From Halobacteriales archaeon QS_9_68_42 (lineage in GTDB: Archaea > Halobacteriota > Halobacteria > Halobacteriales > Haloarculaceae), in NCBI GenBank assembly GCA_003022905.1, contig PXSE01000006.1:1-12835 (forward strand): DNA of 12,835 nt. The letters are read 5' to 3'. This document shows positions 1-5,968 of this stretch, one piece after another; position 1 is the stretch's first letter, and each line of letters starts with the position of its first letter. A program made the translations under genes and the position numbers. The notes below the pieces were generated by a model. That model was not told the origin of the DNA. It searched no databases and saw only the letters and a program-made list of their open reading frames with translations.

Positions 1-620
1 GCCGAAGAACACCAGCGGCCGGAGGATGAACTGGTTCATCACGGTGAGGTCGTCGAAGTCCTCGGCGACGAGTCCGCCGATGACGCCCAGCGAGGCGAAC
101 AGCGTCGGCACGACGAGCATGAACGCCGCCAGGTAGAACGGCTGTTCGACCGGAACCGACGTGAACAGCAGGCCAATGGCAACAATGATGAGGCCGACGA
201 TTGCTCCCCGGAGCGCCGCCGCGAGGACGTAGGCCAGCACCATCGAGGAGTACGACAGCGGCGAGGTGAGTGTCTCGTGGATGTACTCGTTCCAGCGGCC
301 GTGAAAGATGGAAAACGAGGAGTTCTCGAAGGCGTTGCCGATGGCACCGAGCACCACCAGCCCCGGGAGGATAAAGAGGAGGTACGGCTCGCCGGCGATG
401 TCCTCGATGCGGCTGCCGAGGATGACGCCGAACACCGCGAAGTACAGCACGTTCGTGATGGCGGGCGGGGCGAAGGTGTTGCGGGGCCGGCGGACGAACC
501 GGAGTATCTCCCGCTTCAGAAGCGAGCGGAAGCCGACGCCGAGGAGGCCGCCGGTCCGCGATTCGGTCCCGCGGTCGTGCTCCGTGTTGCCCGACAGTTC
601 GCGGTCGGTCTCTGCGGCCA

Positions 621-621
<1 letters not shown>
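1..621 (-). CDS. ABC-2 type transporter permease (3' part cut by window edge)
   Basis: This is the membrane subunit of an ABC exporter, partner of the ATPase encoded just upstream. The 207 codons visible read from a GTG at 621-619, which shares its G with the TAG stop of the ATPase gene (TAGTG), so the pair is translationally coupled. After a hydrophilic N-terminus of about 25 residues comes the cytosolic elbow (FRSLLKREILRFVRRP), then hydrophobic segments around residues 50-70, 80-97, 125-155 and 165-190. The pattern, including the NSSFSIFHGRWNEYIHETL segment between helices 2 and 3, fits ABC2_membrane (DrrB/NodJ-like) permeases. Family members are usually about 250-280 residues, so 45-70 C-terminal residues lie outside the window. 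The substrate cannot be told; drugs, lipids or polysaccharide are all possible in this family. Confidence 0.9.
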
Positions 622-1571
<950 letters not shown>

Positions 1572-1594
1572 GTCAGAAAGGGGGCACTCGCCGC

Positions 1595-1602
1595 GGTTAA
1601 GA
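1595..1602 (-). promoter_or_regulatory. TATA-like box for the ABC exporter operon
   Basis: On the minus strand the sequence TCTTAACC lies centred about 28 bases upstream of the ATPase ATG at 1571. That is the distance expected when transcription starts at or next to the start codon, the common leaderless arrangement in haloarchaea. Inferred from position and composition only. Confidence 0.45.
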
Positions 1603-1632
1603 CTGCTGAACTCGGGCGGCCGGCGGCACCGG

Positions 1633-1638
1633 TTTAAA
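1633..1638 (+). promoter_or_regulatory. TATA box (TTTAAA) and Shine-Dalgarno-like GGAG for the exported hydrolase
   Basis: TTTAAA is a near-ideal haloarchaeal TATA element. A start site about 27 bases downstream (near 1661) would leave a 5' leader of roughly 30 bases before the ATG at 1692. GGAG at 1683-1686 is well placed as a ribosome binding site, 5 bases before the ATG. If so, this gene is leadered, unlike most others here. The motif is palindromic and could also serve the divergent operon, although a closer box exists for that. Confidence 0.45.
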
Positions 1639-1691
1639 TCGCCATAGATGTCAGGCGACGGGGCTATCCGGCAGAGTTCGCTGGAGACGGT

Positions 1692-3623
1692 ATGCGCAGG
1701 AGACGCTTCCTCACGGGGGCCGGGACGGCGGGGCTGGCCTCGCTCTTCGGGACCGGTCTCTCGGCCGCAGAGGATGCCGAGTACACCCGCGAGAAGCGGT
1801 TCGTCGAGTCGTTCGACGGCGTCGAGATTCCGGCGGTGCTGTTCGTCCCCGAGGGCGGCGCCGACGCGACCATCCTGGCGACCCACGGCTGGGGCGGCTC
1901 GAAGTCCAGCGTCGAGGGGTACGCCCCTCTCCTGGCGGACAATGGCTACGCGCTGGTGGCGTTCGATCAGCGCGGCTTCGGCGAGTCCACCGCCGAGGTT
2001 GGCCTCTCGGGGCCGAAGGAGGTGGCCGACGTCTCGGCGCTCATCGACTTCGTCGCCGCCGACGACCGCATCGCCGACGGCCCGGACGGCGAGCCGCGCG
2101 TTGGCATGCTGGGCGCCTCCTACGCTGGCGGTATCCAGCTGAACGCCGCCGCCGTCGACGACCGCATCGACGCGCTCGTGCCGGTCATCCCGTGGCACGA
2201 CCTCAGTTTCTCACTGGTGCCGAACGGCGTCCCGAAACTGGGGTGGACATCGCTACTGTACGCCGCGGGCATCGAAGCCTCCCGCGGGTTGACGAGCCCC
2301 GACCCCGAGAACCTCCAGCGCGGCGTCTCGCCGCGGCTCCACGAGCTGTACGCCAAGGCAACGACACAGAACCGCCTCCCGCCGGAGGGCGAGTCGTTCC
2401 TCTCGGTGCGCTCGACCGTCTCGAAGGCCGACCGCATCGACACGCCCGCCCTCGTCGTCCAGGGGTGGCCCGACACGCTGTTCACGCCGAACGAGGGCGA
2501 CCGCATCGTCGAGGACCTGCGGGCCGACGGCGTCGACTCGCGGCTGGTGGTGTTCAACGGCGGCCACACGCTCACGGAGACGGCGGCGCCCGAGGAGCAG
2601 GTGGCCGAAATCGAGTCGATGGCAATCGAGTGGTTCGACCAGCACGTCCGCGGTGACGGCGAGTCGGAAATCGCGCCGCTGACCTACTGGGACGTCCAGA
2701 ACGGGGGGTTCCGGGAGGCCGACGACTTCCCGCCGAGCAACGCGACCACCGTCGAGGCGACACTCGCCGACCTGGAAGGGGAGGGCCAAAGCGTCGTCGC
2801 AAACACCGTCGCTCCGACCTCGACGAGCCACTTCTCGCCGGAGAACACCGACGCCGCGCCCGTCTCGGTAGCGACGTTCGACCTCGCGGTCGGCGACGAC
2901 ATCGAGGTGCTGGGGACTCCGGAGCTGTCGCTGTCGGTGACGCCGGGCGGCGCCCGCACGTTCCTCTTCGGGAAGGTCTACCACGTCTCCGGCGGCGAGG
3001 AGACGCTCATCAACAACCAGGTCGCTCCGGTCGCCATCGAGGGAACGCCCGGCGAGAGCCAGCAGGTCGAGTTCGAGCTGGTCGGCTTCCAGCGGGAGTT
3101 CTCAGCCGGCGACACGCTCCGCGTAGCGCTGGCGTCGACCGACGCCGGGTTTAGTTCGGCCAGACAGGGCGCCGCCGTCGCCATCGACCACGCCGGGTCG
3201 ACGCTCTCACTGCCGGTCGTGGGTCGCAGTGACGGCGGGAAGGACAGCGGGAACGGCGCCGATGTCTCGGTGACCCGCGAGGCGGACGCGTCGGTGCTCA
3301 CGGGCGGCGCCCACACCCGACAGGAGTTGGCCGTCGAGGGCGGGCCGACCTTCCTCCGGGACCGGGTGCCGAAGGGCTGGATCGTCGCCGCCGCCGACCG
3401 GCCCTACACCCGGACGGCGCCGCCGGAGACCGAGGAGAACTACATCGAGTTCACCGGGCGGGTCGAGGACGGGACGCCGGGCTACATCGCCCGGGCGCCG
3501 TCGGGCGTCGACGAGACGGGCATCTACACGTTCGGGCCGGTCGAGGCGAGCGACGACGACGAGGAGTGGATGGTTCTCGAGGGGACCGACGCGACGGTCC
3601 TGCTCGTCGGCGCCGACACTTAG
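1692..3623 (+). CDS. Tat-exported CocE/NonD family alpha/beta hydrolase (X-Pro dipeptidyl-peptidase-like, S15)
   Basis: This is a 643-residue serine hydrolase exported in folded form. The N-terminus MRRRRFLTGAGTAGLASLFG is a twin-arginine signal with RRRRFL, a hydrophobic h-region and Ala-rich end near residue 26. The alpha/beta-hydrolase domain (about 35-315) shows an oxyanion region THGWGGS (64-70), the nucleophile elbow GASYAG with Ser143, the acid Asp261 (QGWPDTLF) and the base His292 (NGGHT). Residues about 330-515 form the beta-rich C-terminal domain of CocE/PepX proteins (PepX_C), with the typical GTPELSLSVTP strand. After a Gly/Asp-rich linker (about 512-524) there is a further segment of about 120 residues (524-643) that I do not recognise and most CocE proteins lack. 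The family cleaves X-Pro dipeptides, acyl esters or glutaryl-amides; the substrate here is unknown. Its stop codon overlaps that of convergent sepF. Confidence 0.93.
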   Translation: MRRRRFLTGAGTAGLASLFGTGLSAAEDAEYTREKRFVESFDGVEIPAVLFVPEGGADATILATHGWGGSKSSVEGYAPLLADNGYALVAFDQRGFGESTAEVGLSGPKEVADVSALIDFVAADDRIADGPDGEPRVGMLGASYAGGIQLNAAAVDDRIDALVPVIPWHDLSFSLVPNGVPKLGWTSLLYAAGIEASRGLTSPDPENLQRGVSPRLHELYAKATTQNRLPPEGESFLSVRSTVSKADRIDTPALVVQGWPDTLFTPNEGDRIVEDLRADGVDSRLVVFNGGHTLTETAAPEEQVAEIESMAIEWFDQHVRGDGESEIAPLTYWDVQNGGFREADDFPPSNATTVEATLADLEGEGQSVVANTVAPTSTSHFSPENTDAAPVSVATFDLAVGDDIEVLGTPELSLSVTPGGARTFLFGKVYHVSGGEETLINNQVAPVAIEGTPGESQQVEFELVGFQREFSAGDTLRVALASTDAGFSSARQGAAVAIDHAGSTLSLPVVGRSDGGKDSGNGADVSVTREADASVLTGGAHTRQELAVEGGPTFLRDRVPKGWIVAAADRPYTRTAPPETEENYIEFTGRVEDGTPGYIARAPSGVDETGIYTFGPVEASDDDEEWMVLEGTDATVLLVGADT

Positions 3624-3976
3624 CGGCCGCCGATCTTCGACCGCGAGATGGCGACGCCGCCCGGCGTGATGAGTATCTGGTCGTCGTCCTTCTGGACGAT
3701 GTCGCCGCCGACCTCCTCTGCGACCTGTCGCAACTCGTCGGAGATGTGTTCCATCGTCCGGTCGGTCGTGCTGTGACGGGTGACGTCGGCGACGACGATG
3801 TCGCCGTCGTAGACGGCGTCCTTGATGTCGATGACGTCGGTCTGTTCGCTGATGGAGGCGAACCGGATCTCCATCGCGGCCTCCGTCGCTCCGGTCCCGA
3901 GTTCGTCCGCGTCGAGTTCGACGTAGTCCTCGGCGCTGTGGGAGTCACCGCCGAGAAGCTTGCTCATGATACCCAT
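3620..3976 (-). CDS. sepF: Cell division protein SepF (FtsZ membrane anchor)
   Basis: This 118-residue protein matches archaeal SepF, which tethers FtsZ to the membrane at mid-cell. The N-terminal MGIMSKLLG is a short amphipathic membrane-targeting helix, followed by an acidic linker (EDYVELDADELG) and the compact SepF core (about 35-115). The core contains DVIDIKDAVYDGDIVVADVTR, the dimer helix STTDRTMEHISDELRQVAEEVGGDI and the C-terminal ITPGGVAISR. The ATG at 3976 is preferred over one 27 bases upstream because a TATA-like TAAAACCTA sits at 4003-4012, overlapping the upstream ATG. The gene stands alone, converging on the hydrolase with a 4-base overlap (TTAG: TAA on this strand, TAG on the other). 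In archaea with FtsZ, SepF is generally essential. The assignment comes from close resemblance to haloarchaeal SepF as I remember it. Confidence 0.93.
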   Translation of the reverse strand: MGIMSKLLGGDSHSAEDYVELDADELGTGATEAAMEIRFASISEQTDVIDIKDAVYDGDIVVADVTRHSTTDRTMEHISDELRQVAEEVGGDIVQKDDDQILITPGGVAISRSKIGGR

Positions 3977-4002
3977 GTGTCCGACACTGGTTGCTGAAGG
4001 CA

Positions 4003-4012
4003 TAGGTTTTAC
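4003..4012 (-). promoter_or_regulatory. TATA-like box for sepF
   Basis: Minus-strand TAAAACCTAT lies centred about 31 bases upstream of the chosen sepF ATG at 3976. It is the only A/T-rich stretch in this short divergent gap and fits a leaderless or nearly leaderless transcript. Confidence 0.45.
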
Positions 4013-4082
4013 GTCCGACAGAGAGACGACGAACGGCGTCGCCACCGCGGGTCACCCCGGACTCGGGGGCCGCGAGGCCCGG

Positions 4083-4090
4083 ACTTTTTG
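4083..4090 (+). promoter_or_regulatory. TATA-like box for the DUF1028 gene
   Basis: ACTTTTTG is centred about 27 bases before the GTG start at 4114, in an otherwise G/C-rich stretch. This is the standard leaderless spacing and supports GTG as the true start. Confidence 0.45.
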
Positions 4091-4113
4091 CCCCCGAGGC
4101 ACCCACCCCCGGT

Positions 4114-4932
4114 GTGACATTCAGCATCTGCGTCCACGAGCCCTACACCGACGAGGAGGGCACCGAGCAGCACCGGTTCGGCGTCGCGGTCACCACCCGG
4201 CTGGCGGGGGTCGGCACGCTGTGTCCGTTCGCGGGCGAACACGGCGCCGTTGCGACCCAGAGCCTGGTCAACATCGAACTGGGGCGGCGGGGAATCGAGT
4301 ACCTCGCGGACGGGCTGGCCGTCGAGGATGCCCTGGAGGCGCTTCTGAACGCCGACGACGGCGCCGAGAACCGGCAATTGCACGGCGTTGACGCCGACGG
4401 GTCGTTCGTCTTCTCCGGCGAGGAGTGCAAGCCGTGGTTCGGCGATCACGACGGCAGCGACGCCGTCGCGGGACACTACACGGTCGCCGGGAACCTGCTG
4501 ACCGGCGAGGAGGTCATCGAGGCGGTCGCTGACGCCTACGAGGAGCGCGCGCCGCAACACGGCGCGGAGAGTCGAGCGGGGACCGAAGAGGCCCCTGAGA
4601 GCGCCCCCCCGGCGGATGGCGGGCCGACGGACCCCGACGGCGACGGGGCCGCTCCGCTCCCCGAGCGACTGGTCGAGGCGCTGGCGGCGGGCCACGAGGC
4701 TGGCGGCGACAAGCGCGAGGAGTTGACCGTCCAGAGCGCCGCCCTCGTCGTCGAGGACACCGAGGAGCGGGCCTTCGACCGCGCCTATACCGATCTCCGG
4801 GTCGACGCCACCGAGACGCCCATCGCCGACCTCCGGGCGACCTACGAACTCGCGGTCGAGGGCCACGCCGACGCGATGGCGAAGTACGAGGAAGCCTACG
4901 AGGAGGACGCGATGTCGGAGACATCAAAATGA
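4114..4932 (+). CDS. DUF1028 domain protein (Ntn-hydrolase-like fold family)
   Basis: The 272-residue product follows the DUF1028 pattern throughout: MTFSICVHEP at the start, FGVAVTTRLAGVGTLCPFAG (22-41), GAVATQSLVN (44-53), a RQLHGVDADGSFVFSG block (87-102), AGNLLTGEEVIEAVADAY (125-142), LVEALAAGHEAGGDKR (186-201), QSAALVV (207-213) and DLRVDATETPIADLR (227-241). The GTG at 4114 gives the usual first residues MTFSI and has a TATA-like box at the right distance. The family is thought to adopt an Ntn-hydrolase fold, but its substrate is not established. An acidic, Pro/Gly/Ser-rich insertion of about 35 residues (146-182) interrupts the domain before LVEAL. The TGA overlaps the ATG of a short downstream frame (ATGA), suggesting coupling. 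Confidence 0.88.
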   Translation: MTFSICVHEPYTDEEGTEQHRFGVAVTTRLAGVGTLCPFAGEHGAVATQSLVNIELGRRGIEYLADGLAVEDALEALLNADDGAENRQLHGVDADGSFVFSGEECKPWFGDHDGSDAVAGHYTVAGNLLTGEEVIEAVADAYEERAPQHGAESRAGTEEAPESAPPADGGPTDPDGDGAAPLPERLVEALAAGHEAGGDKREELTVQSAALVVEDTEERAFDRAYTDLRVDATETPIADLRATYELAVEGHADAMAKYEEAYEEDAMSETSK

Positions 4933-5057
4933 CGAGCGGTGAGCACGGCGAACCGCGAGCGGACGCGACGGACGACGCCGACGTCACCTGGCGGATGAAG
5001 GGCGAGCGCGCTACGGGAGTCCGAACCCGCAAGCACCGCAACGAGCGAAGCGAGTGA
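4929..5057 (+). CDS. Short 42-residue frame coupled to DUF1028, truncated by an inverted-repeat element
   Basis: An ATG at 4929 overlaps the DUF1028 stop (ATGA) and opens 42 codons (MTSGEHGEPRADATDDADVT, then WRMKGERATGVRTRKHRNER, ending SE). The first 20 or so residues are acidic and look like genuine haloarchaeal coding sequence. From residue about 20 the frame enters the inverted-repeat element starting at 4987 and turns basic, which looks like read-through of non-coding DNA. This may be the remnant of a small gene, or of a longer gene cut off by the element. It resembles nothing I can name, and expression is uncertain. Confidence 0.35.
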   Translation: MTSGEHGEPRADATDDADVTWRMKGERATGVRTRKHRNERSE

Positions 5058-5315
5058 GGAGCGCAGCGCGGTTCAGACGACCGTAGCGCGCGAGGGCTTC
5101 GGGAGTTCTCGACGGGGCACGAGCGGATAGCTTGAACAACGACTCCTGAAGCCCTCGCAGGCTAGACTCCCGGGATTCGTTGCGGTCCTCGTCGCTCACT
5201 CCGTTCGCTCCTGCGGTTCTTGCGTCACCGGCAGAGCGTCGCTCTCCCGAGCTCGCGGCGCATAGCGCCGCGAACGTCCGGGGTCGTCCGGCCTGCTCGC
5301 CCTTCATCCGTCAGG
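4987..5315. mobile_element. Non-coding 329-bp element with 21-bp terminal inverted repeats (MITE-like)
   Basis: Positions 4987-5007 and the reverse complement of 5295-5315 agree at 20 of 21 bases; both read CCTG, then G or A, then CGGATGAAGGGCGAGC. The space between holds nested imperfect palindromes. GCGAGGGCTTCGGGAGTT (5090-5107) pairs with 5142-5159 at 16 of 18 positions. The stretch from CGCAAGCACCGCA (from 5029) pairs roughly with about 5175-5225. There are also perfect small hairpins: AGAGC-gtc-GCTCT (5233-5245) and CGCGGCGC-ata-GCGCCGCG (5254-5272). Long open frames cross it on both strands, but their products are Arg/Ser/Ala-rich with no family resemblance and look like artefacts of the high GC. 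No target-site duplication is evident at the ends. It could be a MITE, a decayed element, or a structured RNA locus. Confidence 0.6.
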
Positions 5316-5361
5316 GCGTTTCCGACGCGGTCTACGCGTGCGGGTCTCCGACCGGCCGGAC

Positions 5362-5841
5362 TCAGACGTGAAACTCGTAGAGGTCGTCGCCGACGTGGTG
5401 GAGGCTCTCGACGACCTTCCCGGAGTCGCCGACCATGTCGTCGCTGTCGGTCTCGGCGCGGCCGACCGCCAGCGCTTTCTCGTGGTTCTCCTCGACGACC
5501 ACCACGAGGTCGCCCGATTCGATGTCGTCGGTAGCCTCGACGATGCCGGGGCGCATCACGTTGGCGCCGTCGGAGACAAAGGAGATGGCCCCCGAGTCGA
5601 CCGTGACGACGTGGTTCTGGGGCGGGTACTCGTTGGCGCCGCGGACGGTCAGAAAGAGGTTGCCGTCGAAGGAGGCAACGAGCGGTTCGCCGTCGACCAG
5701 CACGACCTCGCGGTCGACGTCGGTGAACTCGACGCGCTCGTAGTCGTCGCCGTCGAGTTCGACCCCGAGGCGGTCGGCCAGCGACGCCGCCAGCTCGTCT
5801 ATTTCGTCCGAGCGGAGGTGGTGACGCGACTTGACGTCCAT
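5362..5841 (-). CDS. PUA domain RNA-binding protein (MCT-1/Tma20-like archaeal family)
   Basis: This 159-residue protein has a small N-terminal domain (about 1-75: MDVKSRHHLRSDEIDELAAS... with LVDGEPLVASFDGNLFLTV) followed by a PUA domain (about 78-154: HVVTVDSGAISFVSDGANVM, RPGIVEATDDIESGDLVVVV, then KALAVGRA). The pairing of a DUF1947-type pre-PUA domain with PUA is that of archaeal homologues of eukaryotic MCT-1/Tma20, which bind RNA and the small ribosomal subunit. The archaeal role is not well defined. The ATG at 5841 is chosen over an upstream one at 5862 because a TATA-like TGTTTAATC lies at 5864-5872, 23-31 bases upstream, and the protein starts at the normal place. It is divergent from the sensor kinase gene. 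Confidence 0.87.
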   Translation of the reverse strand: MDVKSRHHLRSDEIDELAASLADRLGVELDGDDYERVEFTDVDREVVLVDGEPLVASFDGNLFLTVRGANEYPPQNHVVTVDSGAISFVSDGANVMRPGIVEATDDIESGDLVVVVEENHEKALAVGRAETDSDDMVGDSGKVVESLHHVGDDLYEFHV

Positions 5842-5863
5842 ACCCCCGGTTCGGCGCCTCATC

Positions 5864-5872
5864 GATTAAACA
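5864..5872 (-). promoter_or_regulatory. TATA-like box for the PUA protein gene
   Basis: Minus-strand TGTTTAATC is centred 27 bases upstream of the ATG at 5841. This is the leaderless spacing and it excludes the farther upstream ATG. Confidence 0.5.
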
Positions 5873-5935
5873 CCGCGGGTCGCGGGCGGCGTTCGTGCGT
5901 CAGCCGCGTCCGGAACTCGTCGCCGCTACGGTAGA

Positions 5936-5943
5936 ACTTTCAT
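5936..5943 (+). promoter_or_regulatory. Candidate TATA-like box for the sensor kinase gene
   Basis: ACTTTCAT is centred about 29 bases before the GTG start at 5969. The following AATACCAATAAC stretch is also A/T-rich, so the exact box is uncertain. Confidence 0.35.
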
Positions 5944-5968
5944 GTGTCGCGAATACCAATAACTCGAC

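Noticed and set aside
1648..2142. 164-codon plus-strand frame starting at 1648 near the hydrolase promoter
   Set aside because: It is in a different frame from the hydrolase. The product is Arg/Ser/Pro-rich without motifs, whereas the 1692 frame begins with a textbook Tat signal.
1572..2198. Open minus-strand extension of about 209 codons upstream of the ABC ATPase
   Set aside because: It is antisense to the hydrolase gene, has no domain resemblance, and the leaderless promoter plus normal family start place the true ATG at 1571.
5011..5307. 98-codon minus-strand frame inside the 329-bp element (MKGEQAGRPRTF...)
   Set aside because: Its start lies in the terminal repeat, the product is low-complexity Arg/Ser/Ala-rich, and the DNA is dominated by palindromes. 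It is more likely non-coding.
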